A stretch of 64,000 nucleotides of DNA. It comes from Pseudomonas mandelii. Lineage in GTDB: Bacteria; Pseudomonadota; Gammaproteobacteria; Pseudomonadales; Pseudomonadaceae. Of this stretch, positions 20,737 through 28,430 are shown in pieces; the stretch's first letter is position 1, and each line of letters opens with the position of its first letter. The translations under genes and the position numbers were made by a program. The stretch is taken from NCBI RefSeq assembly GCF_900106065.1, contig NZ_LT629796.1, positions 3,503,501-3,567,500 of the forward strand, written 5' to 3'. The notes below the pieces were generated by a model, which saw only the letters and a list, made by a program, of their open reading frames with translations, was not told the origin of the DNA and did not search any database.

Positions 20737-20994
20737 ATGACTTCCCCGACACAACCGCCGGTTGCCGACGCTTTGAGCGACGACCCGGCAGACCTGCCAG
20801 ACAGCGTCGACTCCAGCGCAGACAGCGAAACCAAAGCCGCGATCCCGGCGTTCAAGTTCCCGTTCAAACCGGGTGATTTGGCCGCTGCGAAGAATGCCAG
20901 CCAGCCTTGGTACAAGAATGGCGCGAAGAATGGCCATACCAAGACGCCAGGGGCTGCGCCTCCAGGGACTCGTCGGTCGATGGGTAAGCGCTGA
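20737..20994 (+). CDS. Small conserved hypothetical protein (85 aa)
   Basis: The ATG at 20737 is preferred to an in-frame start at 20560, because the stretch between is a REP-bearing intergenic region. The product is 85 aa, hydrophilic, acidic at the N-terminus (SDDPADLPDSVDSSAD) and basic at the C-terminus (GTRRSMGKR), with the core AAIPAFKFPFKPGDLAAAK. No TM segment or signal is seen. It lies next to the YkgJ-type gene, with which I believe it is often linked in pseudomonads. Function is unknown. Confidence 0.65.
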   Translation: MTSPTQPPVADALSDDPADLPDSVDSSADSETKAAIPAFKFPFKPGDLAAAKNASQPWYKNGAKNGHTKTPGAAPPGTRRSMGKR

Positions 20995-21024
20995 GTTTCA
21001 AACGCTGCAGTGCCTGATCAATCG

Positions 21025-21121
21025 CCTTCGCGAGCAGGCTCGCTCCCACAGTAGATCTCAACAGGACACAGATTTTGTGTACGACGCAGATCAATGGTGG
21101 GAGCGAGCCTGCTCGCGAAGG
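21025..21121. repeat. REPIN (inverted REP pair)
   Basis: CTTCGCGAGCAGGCTCGCTC and the facing GAGCGAGCCTGCTCGCGAAG flank about 57 bases. The inner sequence (CAGTAGATCTC... TTGTGTACGA) is shared with the REPIN at 22387. Confidence 0.9.
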
Positions 21122-21149
21122 GGCCATAACAGGTTGAACAGCCCTGGAA

Positions 21150-21899
21150 TCAAGCCACCCGCAACGAAATAAACGCATAGTTCACCGGCACTTCCGTCGC
21201 CACCATCGCCCCGGCCGCCTGCACTTGCACGGCGATATCTTCCCCTGACACATGAAACTGCCAATCACTGCCTGAGCCCGCCAGCGGCTGCGCGGCAACC
21301 TGGTCGATGACCGCGGCAAACGCCTTCATATCCGGCAGATAAGCCGTAAATCCATCCCCCTTCAACGCTGTCGTCCGAATCCCCAGCAGCCCGCAAATCG
21401 CATCCTTGGTCTGAATGTCATCGCGATCCGCCTGACGCGAACGCTGGATCAATCCCGCGAGTTCCTGATCCACCAACTTACCCCCGATGATCAAGTCCGG
21501 CCCCTGTTCCCACGATTCGGGCGGGCATTCTTTCACTGCGGTGTTCAGCGCAATGTGCGGATTGATTTCCATCGGGTAGATGCGGCACACCAGCGGGCGG
21601 CGTTCGTAGATTCGGCAGAGGTTGTCTTCGTCAAGATTCCGGCAGGGACCGACGTTGTAGGCGGCAAAAGTGATCGCCACGTAAGCCTCGGACGTGCCGC
21701 TTCGAACCACTGCTGAGCGACGTTCGGCGTGTTCGCGTTGCTGCACGGGAAGGCCCAGGCCGTTGCCGAGGAAACCTTCCACCAACACGATCACCTGACC
21801 GCCGTCGGCCGCCCACATGCGGGCTTCGGCCAGGGTCAGGGGCACGTGGTGGTCGTTGCAGCATTTGCCGCAACCTACGCAGGAAAATGTCGTATTCAT
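21150..21899 (-). CDS. YkgJ-family cysteine cluster protein
   Basis: This is a putative zinc/iron-sulfur chelating protein of 249 aa. The start at 21899 (MNTTFSCVGCGKCC) is preferred; an in-frame start at 21947 adds a basic 16-residue leader. The N-terminal CVGCGKCCND is the hallmark CxxCxxCC cluster. Further conserved cysteines lie in GPCRNLDEDNLCRIYERRPLVCRIYP, giving the eight-cysteine pattern. The C-terminal 100 residues have no recognised motif. The biochemical role of the family is not known. Confidence 0.88.
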   Translation of the reverse strand: MNTTFSCVGCGKCCNDHHVPLTLAEARMWAADGGQVIVLVEGFLGNGLGLPVQQREHAERRSAVVRSGTSEAYVAITFAAYNVGPCRNLDEDNLCRIYERRPLVCRIYPMEINPHIALNTAVKECPPESWEQGPDLIIGGKLVDQELAGLIQRSRQADRDDIQTKDAICGLLGIRTTALKGDGFTAYLPDMKAFAAVIDQVAAQPLAGSGSDWQFHVSGEDIAVQVQAAGAMVATEVPVNYAFISLRVA

Positions 21900-21982
21900 T
21901 GAGCGGCCGGTCGCTTCCGAGGGCATGGAACGGCGCCAGAAAGACACCGCGAAGGCTCGGGTCGAAGCAAGTTATGCGCCAG

Positions 21983-22309
21983 TCACTGGGTTTTGGCGGT
22001 GGGGCGGATGGAGTCCCATTCGGTCACGTAGGCGGTTTTGCTCTTTTTGTTGTAGAGGCACAGTTCGGTGCCTTGCTGGCCTTTCATGTGTTTTTGCGGG
22101 TATTGGCCTTGCATCAGGAGCGCGGTGTAGTCGACCCGGTCGTCGAACTGCGCGGCGGTGCCGACGGGTTTGGCGTTTTTCAGGCCGCTGGCTTTGGTGC
22201 AGCTGGCGAGCACGGCTTTGTCGTAGGCGGCCCAGGCGTCGGGACTGGAGGCGTGGGCTTGGGGGGCGAGGGCGGTAAGGCAGAGCAAGGTCAGGGTGGC
22301 GGTTTTCAT
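21983..22309 (-). CDS. Small periplasmic hypothetical protein (108 aa)
   Basis: A signal peptide (MKTATLTLLCLTALAPQAHA, cleavage after residue 20) precedes an 88-residue mature part. Two cysteines (SCTKASGLKN and ELCLYNKK) could form a disulfide. The end is FDDRVDYTAL...TEWDSIRPT. I recall similar small proteins in other pseudomonads, but no function is known. Confidence 0.75.
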   Translation of the reverse strand: MKTATLTLLCLTALAPQAHASSPDAWAAYDKAVLASCTKASGLKNAKPVGTAAQFDDRVDYTALLMQGQYPQKHMKGQQGTELCLYNKKSKTAYVTEWDSIRPTAKTQ

Positions 22310-22386
22310 GGGTCAGGCATCCTTGGGCATTGAGTTGGCCGAGGGGGGGAGTATGCCTGATGGTATTGGGTTGAATGTGTCGGCCC

Positions 22387-22482
22387 CATCGCGAGCAGGC
22401 TCGCTCCCACAGTAGATCTTCACCAGACACCGATGTTGTGTACGACAAAAAACATTGTGGGAGCGAGCTTGCTCGCGATGGC
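22387..22482. repeat. REPIN (inverted REP pair), near twin of the one at 21025
   Basis: ATCGCGAGCAGGCTCGCTCC faces GGAGCGAGCTTGCTCGCGAT. The spacer carries the same CAGTAGATCT...TTGTGTACGA words as the element 1.36 kb upstream. Confidence 0.9.
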
Positions 22483-22488
22483 GGTGTA

Positions 22489-22971
22489 TCAGACTGGGAC
22501 CAATTCTCGGCGGACTACATACATTCCGGCGCTTTCATACAGCCGCTGCGCCCGAAGGTTGTCTTCCAGTACTTTCAAATCCACATAACCTTCCCGGCGG
22601 GCCTGAAACACCTGGAACGCGTGGAGCAGTAATGCGCGGCCAAGCCCGCGTCGCTGTGCCCGTGGGTGCACCATCAACTTCTTGATGTAGGCGCTGGTCC
22701 AGCACTGCGCCACGCCGACGATCCCTTCGGCATCTTGAGCGATGAAGCAGAGCGTGGGGTCGTATTCAGGATCGGTTTCAAAACGTCGCTGCCAGATCGC
22801 CAATTCCGGCACACGACCACCGCCTTCCAGGTGACCCAGTTCCATCACGTGATGGACGGCTTGGGCGACTTCGGGACGGTACTCGATCAATTCAATGCCG
22901 ACCGGCCACGTGATTGCGGGCACCGTCTCGGCAAGGTTGCGCCGCATCAGCAAGCAAAAGCGTTCGGTCAT
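22489..22971 (-). CDS. GNAT-family N-acetyltransferase
   Basis: The 160-aa product has the acetyl-CoA motif A as IKKLMVHPRAQRRGLGRALLLHAF (R-x-x-G-x-G/A type) and a motif B-like KVLEDNLRAQRLYESAGMYVV. The substrate cannot be told. It starts 3 bases after cheV ends, so the two are probably co-transcribed. Confidence 0.88.
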   Translation of the reverse strand: MTERFCLLMRRNLAETVPAITWPVGIELIEYRPEVAQAVHHVMELGHLEGGGRVPELAIWQRRFETDPEYDPTLCFIAQDAEGIVGVAQCWTSAYIKKLMVHPRAQRRGLGRALLLHAFQVFQARREGYVDLKVLEDNLRAQRLYESAGMYVVRRELVPV

Positions 22972-22974
22972 GAC

Positions 22975-23877
22975 TCAGTGACCTTGTTCGGCGACGGCCT
23001 TCGCCGCTTCGATCAGGCACCGGGTCAGTTCTGGTGAGGAAAACTTGGTCAGCACCGCGTTGGCCCCGGCCAGACGCGCTTTCTCACTGTTCATCGCGCT
23101 GTCCAGCGATGTGTGCAGCAACACATAAAGGTGCGAGAAGTCCGGCGTCTCGCGCAGGGTGCGGGTGAAGGCGTAGCCGTCCATCTCCGACATTTCGATG
23201 TCCGAGACGATCAGGTTGATCTGCTGCGCCGTGCCTTGCAGGTCCAGCAGGCAGTCGATGGCTTCCTTGGCGCTGCGGGCGGTGTGGCATTGCAGGCCGA
23301 GGTTGCGCAAGGTGTGAACCGATTGCTGCAGCGCGACCTGGCTGTCGTCGACCACCAGGATCCGAGCGTTACCCAGCACTTCGGCGTCTTCCATGCTCAG
23401 TTCGGTCGGGGCCATTTCGATCTGCGCCGGGGCGATGCCGTGGATGACCTTTTCGATGTCCAGCACTTGCACCAGGGTGCCGTCGACCGAGGTCACGCCG
23501 GTGATGTATGAGCGCACACCGCCGGAGCCGAAGGGCGGCGGGCGGATGTCGGTGGTCAGGCAGTGGACGATCTTGCTCACGGCCTGAACGTGCAGGCCCT
23601 GTTTGGAGCGGCTGACGTCGGTGACGATCAGGCAGCCACCATTCGGGTCTTCCAGTGGCCGCTCGCCGATGGCGCGGCTGAGGTCGATCACCGACAACGA
23701 GGCGCCGCGCAGGGTGGCAATGCCTTTGACGTGTGGGTGCGACTCCGGCAGCTTGGTCAGCGGCGGGCAGGGGATGATTTCGCTGACTTTCAGCAGGTTG
23801 ATTGCCATCAGCTTGCCGCTGCGCAAGGTAAACAGCAGAAGCGAAAGTGAGTCTGCGCGGGCTTTGGTGGTGGACAT
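22975..23877 (-). CDS. cheV: CheV, CheW-receiver chemotaxis coupling protein
   Basis: The 300-aa product has an N-terminal CheW domain (residues about 10-155; INLLKVSEIIPCPPLTKLP, GIATLRGASLSVIDL) that couples chemoreceptors to CheA. A C-terminal receiver domain (from ILVVDDSQVALQQ) has the phospho-acceptor Asp in LIVSDIEMSEMDGY and the conserved Lys in AVLTKFSS. CheV proteins are thought to tune or buffer signalling by phosphorylation. It is isolated from any other che gene here, as is usual for pseudomonad cheV paralogues. Confidence 0.92.
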   Translation of the reverse strand: MSTTKARADSLSLLLFTLRSGKLMAINLLKVSEIIPCPPLTKLPESHPHVKGIATLRGASLSVIDLSRAIGERPLEDPNGGCLIVTDVSRSKQGLHVQAVSKIVHCLTTDIRPPPFGSGGVRSYITGVTSVDGTLVQVLDIEKVIHGIAPAQIEMAPTELSMEDAEVLGNARILVVDDSQVALQQSVHTLRNLGLQCHTARSAKEAIDCLLDLQGTAQQINLIVSDIEMSEMDGYAFTRTLRETPDFSHLYVLLHTSLDSAMNSEKARLAGANAVLTKFSSPELTRCLIEAAKAVAEQGH

Positions 23878-24002
23878 AAAAACCTTCTGTGGAAAAAGGT
23901 GATGGGCGAGTAAAAAGTCGCCAAAAACTATTGATGCCGGGTTATCGACTTGTTGGGGGCAGGCTTTAGGCTAAATACCCATTCCCGGCCCAACGGCGAA
24001 CC

Positions 24003-24135
24003 CTGTGGCGAGGGAGCTTGCTCCCGCTGGAGTGCGAAGCACTCCCGATCAGGTGATGTGTGTTATCAGAATATCCGCATTTTCAGGTTTTGCGGCTGCT
24101 TCGCAGCCGAGCGGGAGCAAGCTCCCTCGCCACAG
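24003..24135. repeat. REP palindrome pair
   Basis: CTGTGGCGAGGGAGCTTGCT faces AGCAAGCTCCCTCGCCACAG at the other end. Inner hairpins GAGTGCGAAGCACTC and GGCTGCTTCGCAGCC sit within. It separates cheV from norR. Confidence 0.9.
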
Positions 24136-24143
24136 TGGGGGGG

Positions 24144-25694
24144 TTATTTCATCCCTAGGCGCTTGGCCATCCGCCCGAGGTTCGCCCGATCCAGGCCCAA
24201 CTCGCGCGCCGCGCTTGCCCAGTTGTCGTGGTGCCGTTCCAGGCAAGCGCTGATCAATTGGCGCTGATAATTTTCGGTAGCCTCTCGCAAATCCCCCGAC
24301 ACCAATGCCATCGGGGCCGCCGCCGGTTGCTCGGCGACCACTTCGATGCTGCCATTGGGCAAATCCAGATCCGCCGCACTCAAACTCAGAATCTTCGGCC
24401 GTACCTTGCAGTTACCCAGCGCTTTCAAGGCACTGCGACCAATCAAGTGCTCCAGCTCCCGCACATTCCCCGGCCAGTCGTATGCCAGCAATGCCACTTG
24501 CGCGTCGCTGTTCAGGCGCAGGCTGTTAAGGCCCATCCGCGAGCGGTTCTGTTCCAGGAAATAACCGCTGAGCAGCAACACATCGCGCCCGCGATCGCGC
24601 AGGGCCGGTACCAGCAGCGGGTATACGCTCAAGCGGTGATAGAAGTCGGCACGGTAGCGGCCGCTGCGCACTTCTTCGGCCAGGTCGCGGTTAGTCGCTG
24701 CGATCAGGCGCACGTCCACCTGATGTTCTTTATCCGACCCCAGGCGCTGCAATTGACCGCTTTGCAGCACCCGCAACAACTTGGCCTGCACGGTCAGGGA
24801 CAGTTCACCGACTTCATCAAGAAACAGCGTGCCGCCATTGGCCAGTTCGAACTTGCCGCGTCGATCGCTGGTGGCGCCGGTGAAGGCGCCGCGCACATGG
24901 CCGAACAATTCGCTCTCCACCAGGGTGTCTGGCAGGGCGGCGCAGTTGAGGCTGATGATCGGTTTGTCCGCCCTTGGCGAAGCGGCGTGAATCGCCTGCG
25001 CGACCAATTCCTTGCCGACCCCGGTTTCCCCGGTGATCAGCACGGTCAGGTCGCTGCCGCCCACCAGGCTGATCTCTTCCACCAGGCGTTTATGCGTCTT
25101 GCTCTGCCCGATCATCTCGCGGTTTTGCTGGCCGCTGGCCTGGCGGTAGACCTCGGCGCGCTGATGCTCGTCTTCGGCGCGATTGGCCAGGCGTTCGATG
25201 CGTTCGGCGGCGTTGACGGTGGCCGCCGCGAGGCTGGCGAAGGCTTGCAGGGCGTCCAGTTCGATGGGTTCAAATTTTTCCGGGTCGAGGGCGTCGAGGG
25301 TCAGCAAGCCCCAGGGACGCTCGTCGATGAATAACGGGCAGCCCATGCAATCGTGAACTTCCAGATGCTCGTCGAGGCCGTCGACCAGACCGTCGTAAGG
25401 GTCCGGCAAGTCGCTGTCGGCGGCGAACCGCGTCGGGCCGTGGCTGCTGAGCAACGCTTCGAAACGCGGGTGCTCGCTGACTTTGAAACGGCGGCCCAGG
25501 GTGTCGGTGCTCAACCCGTCGACGGCCAGCGGCACCAGCCACTCGCCATCCAGGCGCAGCAGGGCGGCGGCATCGCAGGGGAGCAGGGCGCGCATGGCTT
25601 CGAGCAGGCGTCGATAACGCTCGCCTTCGGGCAGTTCGCGGGACAGGTCGGAGACCAGCGGTAGCAGGGCGGTAAGCAAGGATTTTGCAGTCAT
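24144..25694 (-). CDS. norR: NorR/FhpR, nitric-oxide-responsive sigma-54 activator
   Basis: This 516-aa enhancer-binding protein activates NO detoxification genes. A GAF domain (residues about 20-165) binds NO through a mononuclear iron in the family. The central AAA+ domain has Walker A ITGETGVGKELVAQ and the sigma-54 contact loop GAFTGAT. The Fis-type helix-turn-helix is at the C-terminus (NWASAARELGLDRANLGR). It is divergent from hmp and separated by 157 bases holding three GT-N7-AC sites. In P. aeruginosa the equivalent, FhpR, controls fhp, the homologue of the neighbouring gene. Confidence 0.95.
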   Translation of the reverse strand: MTAKSLLTALLPLVSDLSRELPEGERYRRLLEAMRALLPCDAAALLRLDGEWLVPLAVDGLSTDTLGRRFKVSEHPRFEALLSSHGPTRFAADSDLPDPYDGLVDGLDEHLEVHDCMGCPLFIDERPWGLLTLDALDPEKFEPIELDALQAFASLAAATVNAAERIERLANRAEDEHQRAEVYRQASGQQNREMIGQSKTHKRLVEEISLVGGSDLTVLITGETGVGKELVAQAIHAASPRADKPIISLNCAALPDTLVESELFGHVRGAFTGATSDRRGKFELANGGTLFLDEVGELSLTVQAKLLRVLQSGQLQRLGSDKEHQVDVRLIAATNRDLAEEVRSGRYRADFYHRLSVYPLLVPALRDRGRDVLLLSGYFLEQNRSRMGLNSLRLNSDAQVALLAYDWPGNVRELEHLIGRSALKALGNCKVRPKILSLSAADLDLPNGSIEVVAEQPAAAPMALVSGDLREATENYQRQLISACLERHHDNWASAARELGLDRANLGRMAKRLGMK

Positions 25695-25700
25695 AGTGAC
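25690..25700. promoter_or_regulatory. NorR-type site 1
   Basis: GTCATAGTGAC fits the GT-N7-AC NorR pattern with extended GTCA/TGAC arms. It overlaps the norR start codon, so NorR bound here could also repress its own gene. Confidence 0.65.
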
Positions 25701-25708
25701 TCCGTGTA

Positions 25709-25719
25709 GTCGGGATGAC
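25709..25719. promoter_or_regulatory. NorR-type site 2
   Basis: GTCGGGATGAC fits GT-N7-AC. Its centre is 19 bases from site 1. Confidence 0.65.
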
Positions 25720-25734
25720 TATAAGCCAGCGTGT

Positions 25735-25745
25735 GTCGATATGAC
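25735..25745. promoter_or_regulatory. NorR-type site 3
   Basis: GTCGATATGAC fits GT-N7-AC. Its centre is 26 bases from site 2, and it is the site nearest to hmp. Downstream, GG-N10-GC (25811-25824) is a poor sigma-54 match and TTGGCAT-N5-GTGAT another (25787-25802), so the exact promoter is not decided. Confidence 0.65.
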
Positions 25746-25851
25746 TACTGTGTTTATAAGTTATTGTTTTTAAAGGGTTAAATAGTTGGCATGGAAAGTG
25801 ATAACCCTAGGGTCATCAGTTAGCAATCCAAAGTAGCCCAGGAGTCACTTT

Positions 25852-27033
25852 ATGCTTAGCGTTCAAGACCGTGCCATCGTCAAATCCACCGTGCCGTTGC
25901 TGGAAAGCGGTGGCGAAGCGCTGATCACTCACTTCTACCGCATGATGCTCTCGGAATACCCGGAAGTGCGCCCGCTGTTCAACCAGGCCCACCAGGCCAG
26001 CGGTGATCAGCCGCGCGCCCTGGCCAACGGTGTTCTGATGTACGCGCGCCACATCGACCAGCTCGATCAGTTGGGCGACCTCGTCGCCAAGATCATCAAC
26101 AAGCACGTGGCCCTGCAAATCCTGCCGGAGCACTACCCGATTGTCGGCACTTGCCTGCTGCGTGCGATCTCCGAAGTGCTGGGCGAAGAAATTGCCACCC
26201 CTGAGGTGATGAGTGCCTGGGGCGCGGCCTACGGTCAGTTGGCCGACATCCTGATCGGCGCCGAAACCAGCATTTACGATCAGAAGGAACAGGCCCCCGG
26301 TGGCTGGCGCGGGGCGCGGGAATTCATCGTGGCGGCCAAGGTCGAGGAAAGCGCGGAAATCACCTCGTTCTACTTCGAACCTGCCGACAAAGGCGCGATT
26401 CTGGCAGCGGAACCGGGCCAGTACATCGGCATGAAACTGATCCTCGATGGCGAAGAGATCCGTCGTAACTACTCGCTGTCGGCGTTGGCCAACAAGGGCC
26501 AGTACCGCATCAGCGTCAAGCGTGAAACCGGTGGCCGCGCCTCCAACCACTTGCACGATCAGTTGCACGTTGGTTCGAGCATCCAGCTGTTCCCGCCATC
26601 GGGCGAGTTCACCCTGACCGCCAGTGACAAACCGCTGGTGCTGATCAGCGGTGGTGTCGGCATCACCCCAACGCTGGCGATGCTGGAAGCGGCGCTGGCC
26701 ACCGAACGGCCGGTGCACTTTATCCACTGCGCGCGTAACGGCAGCGTTCATGCATTCCGCGACTGGATCGATGGCTTGGCCGAGCGTCACCCGCAACTCA
26801 AACGCTTCTATTGCTACGCCGAAGATGATGGCGTGAGCCCGGCGGCCGACACGGTCGGGCTGTTGAGCCGCGAGCAACTGGGCGAGTGGCTGCCGGAGCA
26901 GCGCGATCTGGATGCTTACTTCCTGGGGCCGAAAGGGTTCATGGCGGCAATCAAGCGTCACCTCAAGGCGTTGGGTGTGCCGGAGAAGCAGAGCCGTTAC
27001 GAGTTCTTTGGGCCGGCTTCGGCATTGGAGTAA
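25852..27033 (+). CDS. hmp: Hmp, flavohemoglobin nitric oxide dioxygenase
   Basis: It oxidises NO to nitrate using O2 and NAD(P)H. The 393-aa protein has three domains: globin (1-140), FAD-binding (about 150-255) and NAD-binding (about 260-393). The globin part has Tyr29 (HFYRMM) and a proximal His in INKHVALQI. The FAD motif is RRNYSLS and the NAD-binding part contains LISGGVGITPTLAML. The end YEFFGPASAL is typical. It is divergent from norR, the expected regulator. Pseudomonas literature also uses the name fhp. Confidence 0.97.
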   Translation: MLSVQDRAIVKSTVPLLESGGEALITHFYRMMLSEYPEVRPLFNQAHQASGDQPRALANGVLMYARHIDQLDQLGDLVAKIINKHVALQILPEHYPIVGTCLLRAISEVLGEEIATPEVMSAWGAAYGQLADILIGAETSIYDQKEQAPGGWRGAREFIVAAKVEESAEITSFYFEPADKGAILAAEPGQYIGMKLILDGEEIRRNYSLSALANKGQYRISVKRETGGRASNHLHDQLHVGSSIQLFPPSGEFTLTASDKPLVLISGGVGITPTLAMLEAALATERPVHFIHCARNGSVHAFRDWIDGLAERHPQLKRFYCYAEDDGVSPAADTVGLLSREQLGEWLPEQRDLDAYFLGPKGFMAAIKRHLKALGVPEKQSRYEFFGPASALE

Positions 27034-27068
27034 CTGTTTGCGGCGACTCGGGAGACCGAGTCGCCTGC

Positions 27069-27161
27069 TTCGCGGGCAAGCCCCGCTCCTACAGGTTTTG
27101 TATCGTTGCGCAATCGCGCGAACAACACAAAACCTGCAGGAGCGGGGCTTGCCCGCGATAG
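27069..27161. repeat. REP palindrome pair
   Basis: TTCGCGGGCAAGCCCCGCTC with TACAGGTTTTG faces CAAAACCTGCAGGAGCGGGG and TTGCCCGCGA. It forms a long imperfect palindrome after hmp and may also stop transcription. Confidence 0.9.
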
Positions 27162-27282
27162 ACGCGCCGCGGTCCCGATTCGTAAAAATCCCTTAAAAGT
27201 TAATCCGTTCTTAACCGGTTTATCGTTTATTCCCCGATGCTGATGATAGGCGCTCGTTCGTTTACATGATCAGGATCGCCCC

Positions 27283-27825
27283 ATGACTCACTTCACCTTC
27301 TCCCATCTCGTTCTATCGGCTGCGTTACTGGCCAGCCCTTTCGCGTTCGCCGAATCCGCCTTGCTCCAGCCGCAGACCTTGATCGTCGATCAGAGCCTGC
27401 CCAAGGCGCAACGTGATGCGATGGAATTGGCAGCTCGTCGTTACGGTAGTTTCTGGAACAGCGGGGAGGAGGCGTTGGCCAAGGCGGCCTTGTCGGAGCA
27501 GTTCATCGACATGACCCCGCCTGAAGGCCGGGTCCAGGGGCCGACCGGGCCGCTGCTGGCGTCGAAGTTTTTCCGCACGGCGGTGCCGGACCTGAGCTGC
27601 GAGATCGAGCAAATGATCATTGCTGGCGACCGGGTGGTAGTGCATTTGCACTTTCGCGGTCACTTCACTGGTCCGTTCAAGGCTCTCAAAGGTCAGGGTC
27701 AGCGTGTAGACTTCCGGGCAACCGATATCTATCAGATCAAAAGCGGTCGCATCGCGGCCAATTGGCATATCGAAGACAACATCAGCCTGATGCAGCAGCT
27801 GCAAGCGCAGCCGCCGGCGAGCTGA
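27283..27825 (+). CDS. Secreted SnoaL/NTF2-like protein
   Basis: The 180-aa product has a signal peptide (about 1-23, ending SPFAFA). The rest is a single SnoaL-like alpha+beta barrel domain: AARRYGSFWNSG, SEQFIDMTPPEGRVQGP, RVVVHLHFRGHFTG, and the closing FRATDIYQIKSGRIAANWHIEDN. Members of this fold include polyketide cyclases and ester cyclases, but most are uncharacterised, and the substrate is not readable. It probably shares a transcript with dsbB, 25 bases downstream. Confidence 0.8.
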   Translation: MTHFTFSHLVLSAALLASPFAFAESALLQPQTLIVDQSLPKAQRDAMELAARRYGSFWNSGEEALAKAALSEQFIDMTPPEGRVQGPTGPLLASKFFRTAVPDLSCEIEQMIIAGDRVVVHLHFRGHFTGPFKALKGQGQRVDFRATDIYQIKSGRIAANWHIEDNISLMQQLQAQPPAS

Positions 27826-27850
27826 TCCACGAGCATAAAAGGGAAACGCG

Positions 27851-28360
27851 ATGAGCGAGGAAACAATGCGGTTGGGACGTGAACGGCGCTACCTGGTGTT
27901 GCTGGGCATCATCTGCCTGGCGCTGATCGGTGGCGCGCTGTACATGCAAGTTGTGCTGGGCGAGGCGCCGTGCCCGCTGTGCATCCTGCAACGTTACGCG
28001 CTGTTGCTGATTGCGCTGTTTGCCTTCATTGGCGCGGCGATGCGCACCCGCCGTAGCATCACGGTGTTTGAAACCCTGGTGGTGATTTTCGCACTGGCCG
28101 GTGTCGCGGTGGCCGGGCATCACGTCTACACCCAGTTCTACCCGGCGGTCAGCTGTGGCATCGATGTGCTGCAACCGATTGTCGATGGCCTGCCGCTGGC
28201 GAAGATTTTCCCGCTGGGCTTTCAGGTCGACGGTTTCTGCTCCACGCCATACCCGCCGATCCTCGGTTTGTCGCTGGCGCAGTGGGCGCTGGTGGCGTTC
28301 GTGCTGATCGTGGTGCTGGTGCCGCTGCTCACTTCGCGTAACCGCAAAGCACTGCGCTGA
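27851..28360 (+). CDS. dsbB: DsbB, disulfide bond formation protein B
   Basis: This four-TM inner-membrane protein re-oxidises DsbA and passes electrons to quinone. It is 169 aa. The first cysteine pair is CPLC (Cys41, Cys44) in the first periplasmic loop. The second pair, Cys102 (AVSCGID) and Cys130 (DGFCSTPYPP), is in the second loop. Four hydrophobic segments are clear. RBS AAAAGGGAAA precedes the ATG. Pseudomonads often have two DsbB proteins, so this may be a paralogue. A strong terminator follows. Confidence 0.95.
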   Translation: MSEETMRLGRERRYLVLLGIICLALIGGALYMQVVLGEAPCPLCILQRYALLLIALFAFIGAAMRTRRSITVFETLVVIFALAGVAVAGHHVYTQFYPAVSCGIDVLQPIVDGLPLAKIFPLGFQVDGFCSTPYPPILGLSLAQWALVAFVLIVVLVPLLTSRNRKALR

Positions 28361-28388
28361 GGTCATCCGCCACTCGTGCGGATAACGT

Positions 28389-28430
28389 GAAAAAACGCCC
28401 CGGTCCTCATCAAGAGGGCCGGGGCGTTTT
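28389..28430. terminator. bidirectional intrinsic terminator after dsbB
   Basis: ACGCCCCGGTCCTC, loop ATCAA, GAGGGCCGGGGCG flanked by A residues on the left and T residues on the right. It works on paper in both directions. Confidence 0.85.

Noticed and set aside
25787..25824. Definite sigma-54 promoter of hmp
   Set aside because: TTGGCAT-N5-GTGAT lacks the -12 GC, and the GG-N10-GC at 25811-25824 matches poorly elsewhere; neither is strong enough to call.
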